From: Halorientalis persicus
Lineage (GTDB): Archaea > Halobacteriota > Halobacteria > Halobacteriales > Haloarculaceae
Assembly: GCF_900110215.1 (NCBI RefSeq)
Contig: NZ_FOCX01000018.1
Location: 1 to 64,000 of the forward strand
Direction of reading: 5' to 3'
DNA: 64,000 bases
The notes beneath the pieces were generated by a model. The model ran no database searches, was not told the origin of the DNA, and saw only the letters and a program-made list of their open reading frames with translations. The position numbers were made by a program, and so were the translations under genes. Of this stretch, positions 34,454 through 43,067 are shown one piece after another; position 1 is the stretch's first letter; each line of letters begins with the position of its first letter.

Positions 34454-34656
34454 TCTTCTTTCAACCACCACACAACCGCTCGAGACCCAACCTCCTTTTT
34501 ACAGAGGGTCCCTGATTCCTTGAGTCGCTTCAGCCGATCATACGCTGCTTGTTGTGTGATATGGAATGATTCTGCTACCTCCGTCGCAGTCAGAACTGGC
34601 TCACATGAGTCTCGAAACAACTCTACAAGCTCTTCCTGAGTTTCTGTGAGGGACAT
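34429..34656 (-). CDS. Winged-helix DNA-binding protein, convergent paralogue
   Basis: A 75-residue protein. LVELFRDSCEPVLTATEVAE, SFHITQQAAYDRLKRLKESG and VGSRAVVWWLKED parallel the plus-strand gene block by block (PVLTAxEvAE, QQAAYxRL, GSRAxVWW). The two genes therefore arose by inverted duplication. The pair could form a bistable or mutual-repression switch; no target other than themselves is evident. Confidence 0.8.
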   Translation of the reverse strand: MSLTETQEELVELFRDSCEPVLTATEVAESFHITQQAAYDRLKRLKESGTLCKKEVGSRAVVWWLKEDQSSSANC

Positions 34657-34680
34657 ATGGATGGCCTATCTGATCCTAAG

Positions 34681-34705
34681 GTTGTTACCAAACAAAATAT
34701 TTATG
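34681..34705 (-). promoter_or_regulatory. TATA box and 16-bp operator of the minus-strand wHTH gene
   Basis: GTTGTTACCAAACAAA (34681-34696) is the exact reverse complement of 34129-34144. It is followed by TATTTATGG, a TATA-like element on the minus strand, 25-50 bp upstream of the start at 34656. Confidence 0.7.
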
Positions 34706-34821
34706 GTGGTAGCGCCTTACCTATCTGGTAGGAACACCGGCTCTATTGGGCAATATTCTGTAGAAAGCTGCCCGCCTGCTAAGGACAGGCGAGCTGGGGT
34801 TCCAGACTGATTCAAGAACCC

Positions 34822-35097
34822 ATGGCAACGAACACACGCACTGCTGAAAACGCTTCCGTCCGGCCACAGTGGCTCTTCTGTGGGACGGACAAGACTGGCA
34901 CCGATCATGTGTACAACACAGTTACTGACTCCGTCGTCGCAGTCGCGCCGGATGGCCACCGCGAACATGTCGCTGACCTCTCGGAGGCGAGTATCGACGA
35001 GTGGATGGCCTTCGTCGCTCAGAAACGCGGGTGGGCCGATCGACGTCTCTTCGAAACCTTCGGCGACGCACTAGCTGCTCGGGTGAGTAGAGTATGA
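34822..35097 (+). CDS. Small haloarchaeal protein of unknown function
   Basis: A 91-residue protein: RPQWLFCGTDKTGTDHVYNT, HREHVADLSEASIDEWMAFV and KRGWADRRLFETFGDALAAR. It has a mixed fold and no recognised motif. Its stop overlaps the next gene's ATG (ATGA), so the two are translationally coupled. Confidence 0.65.
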   Translation: MATNTRTAENASVRPQWLFCGTDKTGTDHVYNTVTDSVVAVAPDGHREHVADLSEASIDEWMAFVAQKRGWADRRLFETFGDALAARVSRV

Positions 35098-35297
35098 CCG
35101 ACTGTGTTGATACAGAGGCTCTCCAGCATCAGTTGGTCCAGGCGTACACTCGTGCTGTGCATCCCGATGTGATTGCCCATCTGCGGGCGGCGTTGGAAGA
35201 GTTCGACGACGAGCAGTTAGATGAGTTGGTAGAGTGTCCAACTTGTGGGCGACTTGGGATGGCTGAGCGGATTCAAGTGCACGACTGTCAGAGGTAG
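35094..35297 (+). CDS. Small protein with zinc-finger-like C-terminus
   Basis: A 67-residue protein. A helical N-terminus (LQHQLVQAYTRAVHPDVIAH) is followed by LVECPTCGRLGMAERIQVHDC, a CxxC ... HxC zinc site. Coupled to the preceding gene by a 4-bp overlap. Function unknown. Confidence 0.65.
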   Translation: MTDCVDTEALQHQLVQAYTRAVHPDVIAHLRAALEEFDDEQLDELVECPTCGRLGMAERIQVHDCQR

Positions 35298-35550
35298 AAC
35301 TCAACGGCGGGGAGACCTATGAATATTTGATTGATTACGGACACTCCCTAATCTATCCCGGCTTAGCGCGATAATCACTATCACAGACTGTCTCTGCGTT
35401 GTCCCCGACTACAACTGCCTTTAGGGCGTGCGCCCGAATTCAGGCGTTTCAGAAACGCCGATTCTGGCAATCGGATAAGCGCTACCTGCGACGCTACCTG
35501 CGACGAACATCTCTGACGATCAAATTGCCATCACAGCCAACGCAATGCCA

Positions 35551-35703
35551 TCACTCGGGTGCAACGACAGTTTCACACCCAGGACACTCGGCCCAGATAC
35601 CATCGGTTCCGTCATCTTTGGTGTATTCGACGAGAACCCACGCTTCGGGGATGGACTCGCCACACTCCGGGCAGTGTCCGAGTGAGGGGGTGTCGGTGTT
35701 CAT
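35551..35703 (-). CDS. Small zinc-ribbon protein
   Basis: A 50-residue protein from the ATG at 35701-35703. GHCPECGESIPEAWVLVEYT and IWAECPGCETVVAPE form two CxxC knuckles, a minimal zinc ribbon. Similar micro-proteins are frequent in haloarchaea; no role is known for this one. Confidence 0.65.
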   Translation of the reverse strand: MNTDTPSLGHCPECGESIPEAWVLVEYTKDDGTDGIWAECPGCETVVAPE

Positions 35704-35862
35704 GCCAGAGGGTGGAAGGAGCGTGTGACAGAGTTCTTCCGGGTGTCTGTTTTTCACCCTCAAAGGTAAATTTTCGCCACGAACGATGCAGTGAGTCCCG
35801 TGGTTCTGGTGGGTGAAAGCTCCGCCAGGATTAATTGGCTGTCACCGGAACTGAACATACGG

Positions 35863-36018
35863 ATGGGAGTCCGAACAGTCATCACGGGCCTGTTGCCCGG
35901 TGGGGGATCAGACGTCGTCGTCGAGTGCCGCAACTGTGGCACGACCGTGTCTCCGGGGACCGACGCGTGTCCGGACTGTGGCAGAGACCAATTCTGCCGC
36001 TACGAAATCCCGGAGTGA
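35863..36018 (+). CDS. Small zinc-ribbon protein
   Basis: A 51-residue protein from the ATG at 35863. VECRNCGTTVSPGTDACPDC (CxxC ... CxxC) and a short tail give a rubredoxin-like zinc ribbon. The longer upstream frame is not needed. Function unknown. Confidence 0.65.
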   Translation: MGVRTVITGLLPGGGSDVVVECRNCGTTVSPGTDACPDCGRDQFCRYEIPE

Positions 36019-36109
36019 GTGGCCAACGGTGACGCGTGGGCTGCTATTGTGGAGGACTCAGATTCACGAGTAGGCGGGTGTAGTACATTTCTTGTCCCAA
36101 AATCGCCGC

Positions 36110-36679
36110 TCAGACGTCGAGTTCGTCTGTAACGGCGTCGATATCGGTGAGATGAGAGTCCGGCGGACACGCGTCGAGAATCGACGTGATAGTGGTCAGC
36201 GAGATGGGCCTGAAGTTCAACAGGTCAACTCCCACGTTGACCCGTTTTCTCTCGGAGTTGATCAGGGGATACTGCTGGAGGTCGTTGTTGTGGTGGTGGC
36301 CGTGCAGGACCCACCCGTCCCAGTTGTCGGGACCGTGCTCGGGGCGATGGGTGCAGTAGAACGTGTATCCATTGTGGCTGAGGACACACGAGTCGACGAC
36401 CGGGAACGGCGCCTGACCGTCTGACAGCCCGACGTCGTGGTTCCCCTGCACGAGCAGGTCACCGCCCAGCGCATCCATTCGCTCAACGGTCTCGCGGCCG
36501 TCTTGCATATCCATCGCGACGTCCCCGAGATGAATGACGACATCATCCGTCGAGACGACCTCGAAGTGCCGATTCAGCATCACCGTGTCCATCTCCCCTG
36601 GAGAGTTGAACGGGCGATCGCAGTACTCGATGATGTTTGCGTGCCCAAAATGGTGGTCAGAGACAACAAATCGGGACAT
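36110..36679 (-). CDS. Calcineurin-like metallophosphoesterase
   Basis: A 189-residue protein from the ATG at 36677-36679 (MSRFVVSDHHFGHANIIEYC). Metal-binding motifs of the family are present: DHHFGH, VVIHLGDVA, LLVQGNHDVG, and HGHHHN near the C-terminus. It should bind two metal ions and hydrolyse a phosphoester. Related stand-alone phosphoesterases are often found on plasmids and phages. The substrate is unknown. It is divergent from the gene at 36894. Confidence 0.88.
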   Translation of the reverse strand: MSRFVVSDHHFGHANIIEYCDRPFNSPGEMDTVMLNRHFEVVSTDDVVIHLGDVAMDMQDGRETVERMDALGGDLLVQGNHDVGLSDGQAPFPVVDSCVLSHNGYTFYCTHRPEHGPDNWDGWVLHGHHHNNDLQQYPLINSERKRVNVGVDLLNFRPISLTTITSILDACPPDSHLTDIDAVTDELDV

Positions 36680-36893
36680 GTCCCGTCGTTTCGTCGAATC
36701 GGGGAAAAGCGCACCTGTGGTGTGAGAGACAGTAACATTACGGCTTTCCTGACTCACCACAGAGCTTCCACCGTCGAGAATTGCAGGCCTTCCGGCCTGC
36801 TAGACTCACACGAGTGAGGAACCGAACCGCTGTCGAGGTGGCTCGTGTTGCACGAACAGTATGGCTTTCCTGCGAGCAGGTGAACATGAACAT

Positions 36894-37895
36894 ATGCCGT
36901 TCAGCGTCAGTTGGCACACGCTGCTTGACCACGCCGACGAATTAGCCGACAAGGCGACACTCGTGACGCCCCTTACCCACACCGAGTTCCGCCTCTCGGA
37001 CGTGCAGGAACACCGGATCATCATCGACTACGTCCAGAAAGACGAGACCCGTCCACTCCAGCGCGAGCAGTTCAAGACACTGTTCCGCCGGATTCAGGAC
37101 GAACCGACGAACGAGTTCGAGCTGGACCGATTGCCGCCAGACGCCGACCCGTACGCGGCGGTGTTCTCGTTGCATCCCCGCTTCGAGATCGACGAAGATG
37201 CTGGCCTCATCCGCGAGTCCGAAGATGCACTCGGCACGCAGGTTCTCGAAGACGGGACTGCCGACAGTGACGGTGACGAGGAACCACGTCAGGAACCGGA
37301 CCTCCAGGTCTACAGTGACGCACTCCTGTTGACGGACACGCTTGAACGTCACGAAATGGCCGACCTGACCGACGTGGAGACGGACGCGCTGGTCAACCTC
37401 TATACGAGTCTCTCGGACGTCCAGCGCAGCGCCGACGACCTCCGGAAAGAGATCGCCGACGTATTGTTGTCGCGATTGCACCACGACCGGCCGGTCAGCG
37501 GGCAGTTTGGCTCCGTCCAGCGGACGAGTCGGCGGCAGCGAACGCTCAAAGACGAGGAGACGGTGCTGAACGCACTCGAAGCCGCCGGGATCGATCGCGA
37601 TCAGGTCACCAGCGTCGACCGCGACAAGGTCGACGACGCCCTGGAGGTGACCGACCTCTCGGAGTCGGACCTCTACGAGATCGAGACTACCGAATACGTC
37701 CGCAAAGCCGACGTTGACGAGGAGACCAAGGAAACCCGCCTTCAGGGGCTGAAAGACCGCCTCGCCGCCAGCGACGAAGACAACGAGGAGGTTCAGCAAC
37801 TACAAGCCGAAATCGAAGAACTCGAGAACCGGATCGAAGAGCTCACGTCATTCTCCTCCGGGACTGCTTACCATACCGAAACACAGCGTGGGTAA
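36894..37895 (+). CDS. Haloarchaeal protein of unknown function
   Basis: A 333-residue acidic protein. The ATG at 36894 (MPFSVSWHTLLDHADELADK) is preferred over 36861. An N-terminal domain (VTPLTHTEFRLSDVQEHRII) is followed by a helical region (LVNLYTSLSDVQRSADDLRK), a segment RTSRRQRTLKDEETVLNALE, and a C-terminal coiled coil (EVQQLQAEIEELENRIEELT). I recall similar proteins beside plasmid genes but know no function. It is transcribed alone. Confidence 0.65.
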   Translation: MPFSVSWHTLLDHADELADKATLVTPLTHTEFRLSDVQEHRIIIDYVQKDETRPLQREQFKTLFRRIQDEPTNEFELDRLPPDADPYAAVFSLHPRFEIDEDAGLIRESEDALGTQVLEDGTADSDGDEEPRQEPDLQVYSDALLLTDTLERHEMADLTDVETDALVNLYTSLSDVQRSADDLRKEIADVLLSRLHHDRPVSGQFGSVQRTSRRQRTLKDEETVLNALEAAGIDRDQVTSVDRDKVDDALEVTDLSESDLYEIETTEYVRKADVDEETKETRLQGLKDRLAASDEDNEEVQQLQAEIEELENRIEELTSFSSGTAYHTETQRG

Positions 37896-38122
37896 CACGC
37901 TCGATATGCGCTGTCTCGTTCACTCGGCATTGCTGGCAGGTTCTGAGTCGCCCTGCTGCAAACGCTACTGATAGGTTAGTTCCCTTTCCTGTCTGACAGA
38001 TACGTGTCAGAGAAAGTATAGTAGCGGTTCGTACTCATCGGCTACGGTGGACCGGGCGAATCAACCGCGCATCGGTTGGAAGCCCCGGTTGAGACACCCT
38101 CTCATTTCGACTGTCCCTTGGG

Positions 38123-38392
38123 TCAGAGGTACTGGTCTTCCCAGTCGCGACGAGCCTCGAGTTCCCGTTGGCCACGGGTGGTCACGATGTAGTAGTTGGT
38201 CCGGCGATCCTGTTCGCCCTTCTCGAGGAGACCTTTTTCGACGAGAGTATCGAGATTCGGGTACAGCCGGCCATGATGGATCTCTTTCTCGTAGTCGTCC
38301 TCAAGTTCGTCTTTGATCGCCAGGCCATGCGGTTCGTCTTGCCCAGCAACAACGTACAGGAGGTCACGCTGGAATCCCGTTAGATCGTACAT
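38123..38392 (-). CDS. PadR-family winged-helix regulator
   Basis: An 89-residue protein from the ATG at 38390-38392 (MYDLTGFQRDLLYVVAGQDE). The recognition-helix block HHGRLYPNLDTLVEKGLLEK is nearly identical to the PadR protein at 800-1099, as are EPHGLAIK and RGQRELEARRDWE. The longer frame to 38425 adds an implausible N-terminus. Target unknown; it stands alone in a gene-poor region. Confidence 0.85.
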   Translation of the reverse strand: MYDLTGFQRDLLYVVAGQDEPHGLAIKDELEDDYEKEIHHGRLYPNLDTLVEKGLLEKGEQDRRTNYYIVTTRGQRELEARRDWEDQYL

Positions 38393-38636
38393 TTCATTCC
38401 ACGCATATAGAGAATATGACATCAATGTTGGGGGTTAGAAGGGTTGAGGAGACGCTGGAAAGGTCCCGAGTCGCGCGATAATCTCGATCGACTCCCACCG
38501 ACCACAGCGAAACAGCGGCATATGACTGTGTATTGGCAGGTGAGCTGATGAGAGATAGAGAGTATGAAGTCAGCACGGCGCTCACCTTCATTCCACGCTC
38601 TCTCGAATGAATCGGCTGCTCACTGCGTGTGCACAG

Positions 38637-38903
38637 TTAGCGGTGTGACTCGATCTCGATGATCGGTGATCCCTGTTCGTCGGCATCGATAGTGACCGTT
38701 GTTGTATCTGCTTCGAATCGGAGTATCATATTCTGATTTCCCTCTTGAAACAGTCTATCAAGGCCATCAGGGTTGATGTCATTGCTTATGATCCAATCTT
38801 GCTCAAGGACTCCCTCGTGATGTGCCAATGCCACCGCTCTCACAACAGCCATGCTAAGTGATTCGCCTTCTTCAGGTTCGTAGCGATAATTTTCATCCAT
38901 CAT
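38637..38903 (-). CDS. HalOD1 output-domain protein
   Basis: An 88-residue protein with the HalOD1 pattern: ESLSMAVVRAVALAHHEGVL, DWIISNDINPDGLDRLFQ and MILRFEADTTTVTIDADEQG. HalOD1 is a haloarchaea-specific domain linked by context to signalling output; its biochemical role is not established. A single gene between intergenic repeats. Confidence 0.85.
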   Translation of the reverse strand: MMDENYRYEPEEGESLSMAVVRAVALAHHEGVLEQDWIISNDINPDGLDRLFQEGNQNMILRFEADTTTVTIDADEQGSPIIEIESHR

Positions 38904-39094
38904 TATTTAAACGGTGTCCAAAGGAATAAACAGTGGCTTCAGTCATTGATTCGACCGATACGCGGTCTCTTACATCTACCCCACAACATGGAGTCGATTA
39001 CCTGCAAGAGACGCGCGCTGTGTTCTGACAACCTTCGTATATTGCAAGCAGAGATAACAAATCGACGTTAGCGTCGGATACACCCGATTGTCAC
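38904..39094. repeat. Intergenic stretch with dispersed repeat copy 3 (partial)
   Basis: GCAAGAGACGCGCGCTGTGT (39004-39023) matches GCAAGACTCGCGCTGTGT at 39717-39734. The surrounding blocks are degraded, and no gene is seen. Confidence 0.4.
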
Positions 39095-39274
39095 TCATTT
39101 CTGATCTGCTAACTGGATGGTGTCACTCTCCGGAGATCGTATCCACATGGTTTTGAGGTCCTCGTCGGCCGCGTCTTTTGGATAAAAAACGTAGATGTTG
39201 TCCTCGTCGTATTCCCCGAACTGTACCACATCAAGATTGTTTCGTTCAGCATCATATTCATCCGTGGGTGCCAT
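39095..39274 (-). CDS. Small haloarchaeal protein, DUF7511-like
   Basis: A 59-residue protein from the ATG at 39272-39274 (MAPTDEYDAERNNLDVVQFG), then NIYVFYPKDAADEDLKTMWI. It resembles the short haloarchaeal family I know as DUF7511; the name is from memory. Function unknown. It directly follows the UPF0058 gene with a 1-bp gap and is probably cotranscribed. Confidence 0.65.
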   Translation of the reverse strand: MAPTDEYDAERNNLDVVQFGEYDEDNIYVFYPKDAADEDLKTMWIRSPESDTIQLADQK

Positions 39275-39275
39275 A

Positions 39276-39530
39276 CTAGAATGGGGGAGACAACTCAGTA
39301 GTGCTACTATGCGTCTGCTGATGGTGTTTGTCAATTACTTGGCAGCAGCGACTCGATAAGAGTTTGACTGCGGTTGCGTGTGCGTCTTTGCTTCGGTGGA
39401 TGTCCTTCGGACGAGTCGGTTGTGTTTTGTAGTGAACAAAGACACCATCAGGTATCGATTCGTCTCGTGTGAGATGCTCCCCCACTTTGAACAGCAACCC
39501 GTGGAGGTGGATGAACTCCTGGTGTTTCAT
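39276..39530 (-). CDS. UPF0058 family protein
   Basis: An 84-residue protein from the ATG at 39528-39530. MKHQEFIHLHGLLFKVGEHL is the family's signature start (MKxQExIHLHGLL). The C-terminal half (AHATAVKLLSSRCCQVIDKH) is helical. UPF0058 proteins are small and conserved in haloarchaea; no biochemical function is known. Confidence 0.8.
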   Translation of the reverse strand: MKHQEFIHLHGLLFKVGEHLTRDESIPDGVFVHYKTQPTRPKDIHRSKDAHATAVKLLSSRCCQVIDKHHQQTHSSTTELSPPF

Positions 39531-39870
39531 TATACAAGACAACACACCAGCGTACAAAAGCTAATTTTCCAATTGGGTGTCGTATTCTCAGGCATCTCTA
39601 TTTTAGAACGCTCATACGCTACGTATTCACGAAATACTGAGTGAACCAACTTTGTGGAGTCAATAGAACGTCTGCACTGACCGAATCAGACGACCCCGAT
39701 TCTCGGTGTGCGACGTGCAAGACTCGCGCTGTGTATTTCGCATGACAAGCTGTGACTGTGTCTATTTTCTTATGAGTGTATTACTCAATTCGATCACTCG
39801 GTTTGCACCTGTTCCCATATGTTCACACAAAGGGGAACAACTTATCAGACCAGGCTGCCTATCCCTAGCT
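39531..39870. repeat. Intergenic stretch with dispersed repeat copy 4 and a possible operator
   Basis: ACTGACCGAATCAGACG (39677-39693), GATTCTCGGTGTGCGACGTG (39698-39717) and CGCGCTGTGTATTTCGCA (39726-39743) match the blocks at 32762-32829 in the same order. Upstream of the antitoxin start, TGTTCCC (39810-39816) and GGGAACA (39833-39839) form an inverted repeat with a 16-bp spacer, a possible antitoxin operator. Confidence 0.5.
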
Positions 39871-40182
39871 ATGAGTCAGGAATCGCTCGACGACACGATC
39901 AAATTCCGTGCTGGCCCGATCAAAGAGGCGGCAACCGAGTTGGATGCTGTCCATTTGGGCGGGATCAATATTAGCGAACTCGCACGTGAGGGACTCACCC
40001 AGATGCTTCGTCGAGCGATGACTGACGACGACAAGATCGCGATTTACGAGCGCTATTCGGCGGGCGAACTCTCGGAGGATGCTGCTCGAGTCCTCCTTGG
40101 TGAGGAGTTCGACCGCCTCGAAGAAGATATCGACGCCTTCCGCGAGGCCGCCGAGGACGATACCAGCGACTATCTCGTCTAG
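39871..40182 (+). CDS. Probable antitoxin partner of the PIN-like protein
   Basis: A 103-residue protein from the ATG at 39871 (MSQESLDDTIKFRAGPIKEA). The N-terminus resembles a strand-helix-helix DNA-binding domain (IKFRAGPIKEAATELDAVHL, NISELAREGLTQMLRRAM). The acidic C-terminus (EDAARVLLGEEFDRLEEDID) probably binds the partner. Its stop abuts the PIN gene's ATG without a gap, the standard antitoxin-toxin layout. The pair precedes an integrase, a recurring haloarchaeal grouping. Confidence 0.75.
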   Translation: MSQESLDDTIKFRAGPIKEAATELDAVHLGGINISELAREGLTQMLRRAMTDDDKIAIYERYSAGELSEDAARVLLGEEFDRLEEDIDAFREAAEDDTSDYLV

Positions 40183-40788
40183 ATGGCTGGTGACGACACA
40201 CGGTATCCGATCCTCGTTGACACGGATACCCTGATTGCCGTTGCGACCAGTTCGCTGTGGACCCATATCACTGAGAACGTCGGCCTCACAACGACCAACG
40301 TCTGCAAACAGGAACTCGAGCGGCACGTCGAGGAAACGCGCGAGACTGCACCGGAGGGAAGTCGCCCCTACCGGCTCCATCACGGGAGCCGGGCAGCGCT
40401 TGATGCGCTTGCGGATAAGGACATCCCGCTCACCCAGGTGACCAGCGTGCCCCGGCCTCACGGAGCGGACGCCGGCGAGGAATCGCTCCGACAGGAAGTG
40501 GCACAGAATCCGGACGCTATCGACTACGTTATTTTGATGGACGCGGCAGGCCGACGCTCGATTCGCCGCGCTGTTGACGACCAAGACGAAGACATTCGTG
40601 TCCTGGCACCGCCGTTTCTGTTCTACATCCTCTACGATAACGACCTCATATCTCGTGGTGAGTTCTGTGAAGCCTGCGGTGAACTGTTGGAACGTGAGGG
40701 CTGGACCGGATACAACGCCGTGAAAGCTGCGTGGGAGGGAATTCCGATCGATTGCAGTGACATTCTGGACGATGATCTCCTTCCCTGA
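40183..40788 (+). CDS. PIN-like toxin of an integrase-linked TA pair
   Basis: A 201-residue protein. YPILVDTDTLIAVATSSLWT carries the first acidic residue. A further block, VCKQELERHVEE, resembles the second, and DAIDYVILMDAAGRRSIRRA takes the place of the third. The fold reads as a PIN-type nuclease. The partner is the upstream 103-residue protein; the integrase starts 9 bp downstream, so all three may share a transcript. RNase activity is inferred from the family. Confidence 0.7.
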   Translation: MAGDDTRYPILVDTDTLIAVATSSLWTHITENVGLTTTNVCKQELERHVEETRETAPEGSRPYRLHHGSRAALDALADKDIPLTQVTSVPRPHGADAGEESLRQEVAQNPDAIDYVILMDAAGRRSIRRAVDDQDEDIRVLAPPFLFYILYDNDLISRGEFCEACGELLEREGWTGYNAVKAAWEGIPIDCSDILDDDLLP

Positions 40789-40797
40789 CGAACTCGA

Positions 40798-42042
40798 ATG
40801 GATCGGAACACCGCAGCGAGACGCGATCGCTCGACACCGCTGGTGGATTCGTTCGAGCGGTATCTCCGGGACAAGGGGAAAGGCCGTCGAGGGAACAGCG
40901 GAAACTACCGACGCAACGCAGCTCGCGAACTCGAACGATTCGCCGAGTGGACTGTCGGGAACCGTGGCGGTGATGACTGGAGTGGCATCGTCACTGACGC
41001 CGTCGACCGCGACCCTACGTTTGAGGACCTCGCCGAGTGCGTGTTCCGGCGGTACGCCCGACACCTCACCAGTGACCGCGGGCTCAAGGAGAACACTATC
41101 CAGACGTATTACAACTACATTTCAGCCTGGTGTGGGTGGTGCGTCAACGAGGGGTATCTTGACGCGCATTTAGCACAACGGTCGAGCGCGATGGCACCGC
41201 TCCCCGACGATGACGGCCGAAAGCCAGGGGATCAGCAGGTCTGGACGTCTGAGCAGCGCCACGGCCTCACCCGCCACGTTGACGAACGAGCACAAGATGC
41301 ACTCGAGACGTACACAACACTTCCGGAGGATGCTGGCCGCCTCGACACGCAGCGAGCACGCTACGAGGCGCTGAAGGCGACTCGTGACCGTGCACTCGTT
41401 TACGTTCTCGCGTACACCGCTGTCCGTGTCGGGGAACTGCTCCGGGATCCGAACGATACGCGCCGACGTGGTGTTCGGTGGAGCGAGGTATCGTTTGCTG
41501 ACGAGGGTATGGACGTCTACCGGAAGAAACAGCAGTGAGACGTTGCGAGTCTCCCAGAGCCGGTAATTTCCCCACTGCGGAGCTATCGACGGCTGCTGGA
41601 ACCACCAACCGAACGGTGGCCAGTATTCCCCACGTTCGGCCAGCGGACCCTCGCGAGGCTCGTGCAGGACGAACTGGCGGATCGAGTAGGAGACCCGGAT
41701 GCAATCAACGAGTACCGTGACGAGTACGCCCGTGACCTCTTACTGGCTCTCGATGAAGGTATTCGCCCGCCCTCGTTGACGACAGACGGAGCCCGCTCGA
41801 TTCTCCAGCGGCTATCAGATGAGGCGGAGATCGAGATCGACCACCCGAAACACGAGTACCTCGCTCCGCATGGCGGTCGACGGGGAATGGGAGAAGTCCT
41901 CGTCCGAGGGTTCGGGTATACGGTCGCAGCCCGGTATCTCGATAACTCGGAGAAGATGGTTCGTGAACGCTACTCTCACATTGAGGCCGACGAACTGGGT
42001 GATATAGCGACGGAAGCGATCAACGAGATGGATTCCGTTTGA
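40798..42042 (+). pseudogene. Tyrosine recombinase (integrase) broken by one TGA
   Basis: The frame runs from the ATG at 40798 to TGA at 41536-41538 and then continues unbroken to TGA 42040-42042. Around the stop it reads MDVYRKKQQ-stop-DVASLPEPVISPLRSYRRLL, where Trp is the likely ancestral codon (TGG to TGA). The N-terminal SAM-like domain and box-I Arg (AYTAVRVGELLRD) precede the stop. HxxR (APHGGRRGMGEVL) and the Tyr nucleophile (KMVRERYSHIEADE) follow it. All catalytic parts are present, so the loss is recent. Confidence 0.88.
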
Positions 42043-42269
42043 ACTGGCGGAGAGTCAATCTGTGCTCGCCAGTGGTGCCACTGGGTTAGACCAATTGGAC
42101 TCGCGCGATAATCACGACCAGAACGTGACTCACTTTGCCGTCCCCGACTACAACCAAGTCGAACGAGCAAACCCATATCAACAGACAGTAAAGGTTGAAT
42201 AGGTTTGTCAAGAACTCCCGGCTGGACGCTCCAAGTGAATCAGTTCAACATTGTCGGAATTAATGTCAT

Positions 42270-43067
42270 TTACTGTTGCTTGTGGCTCTTGAGGGCGTCC
42301 TCGGATTCCTTCTCGCTGTAAACGAGGTCGTCGCTGTAGAACTCGCTCTCAGCCCAGATGAGCGAGAGATCGTATCTATCGGCCATCACATTTTCGGCAT
42401 GGAGATAGCCACCGTCGCCGGTGACCAGCTTGTCGACTTCACCCGATTTCGCCAGATAGACCGCATCCAGCAGAATGCAGAAGTCCTCCTCTTGGATCCA
42501 GCCGTCGGTGGCGTACTCGATGTCCTCGCGGGTCTTCTGCATCTCGTGATATTGGGACTTCTCTATCCGCATCTGGCTGAGGAGGGATCCCTTGTTCTCC
42601 TCGCTCGTATAGAGAATCCGATCTACCAAGTCCCGTACAGCGGCCTTGACCTGCCGCTCTACAAGGGCCCGTTCCTCGAAGTAGTCCTCAATGAACTCCG
42701 CCACCTGCGGTTCGGCCTGCTTGCGTATCTCGAAGTGGTCGATGACGGCATCAACCACCCCGTCAATTGTGAGCCCATCCATCGCGAGACGGCTCACCTT
42801 CCGGTGGAATCGGGGTAGTTTCTTCTCAACGTCATTACGAATCTGTCTGTATCTCCCCTCTACGGCATCGACAGATATGTCGAACTCCGACGGATCGTCA
42901 GGCATCGGAGGGTCACCGTCTTCTCGGTTGCAGTACTCGTACAGGACGGCCTCGCTCGCGTATAACCGATTGTTCTCAAACAGCGGTGTGACGTCTCTAT
43001 GCCATCTATCGTGGAAGAACGTCAGCCCGATAAGGCAATTAGTGTCAATGAAGTATCGCGGCATCAA
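42270..43067 (-). CDS. PIN-domain protein, large variant
   Basis: A 265-residue protein. MMPRYFIDTNCLIGLTFFHD (first acidic residue), ASEAVLYEYCNREDG (second), FCILLDAVYLAKSGEVDKLV and TGDGGYLHAENVMADRYDLS (third and fourth) give the PIN fold, with a long helical insert in the middle (VERQVKAAVRDLVDRILYTS). Its start overlaps the stop of the 286-residue gene by 4 bp, so the two are coupled. The pair is divergent from the nuclease-APAZ/Argonaute operon and may be its partner or an independent toxin module. Confidence 0.8.
   Translation of the reverse strand: MMPRYFIDTNCLIGLTFFHDRWHRDVTPLFENNRLYASEAVLYEYCNREDGDPPMPDDPSEFDISVDAVEGRYRQIRNDVEKKLPRFHRKVSRLAMDGLTIDGVVDAVIDHFEIRKQAEPQVAEFIEDYFEERALVERQVKAAVRDLVDRILYTSEENKGSLLSQMRIEKSQYHEMQKTREDIEYATDGWIQEEDFCILLDAVYLAKSGEVDKLVTGDGGYLHAENVMADRYDLSLIWAESEFYSDDLVYSEKESEDALKSHKQQ

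Noticed and set aside
36942-37799. Minus-strand frame of 285 codons
   Set aside because: Shadow of the plus-strand gene at 36894-37895, which has better acidic composition, a start codon and a coiled-coil end.
39865-41064. Minus-strand frame of about 400 codons over the antitoxin, PIN and integrase genes
   Set aside because: The plus strand encodes three recognisable, correctly spaced genes; the minus frame spans their boundaries and matches nothing.
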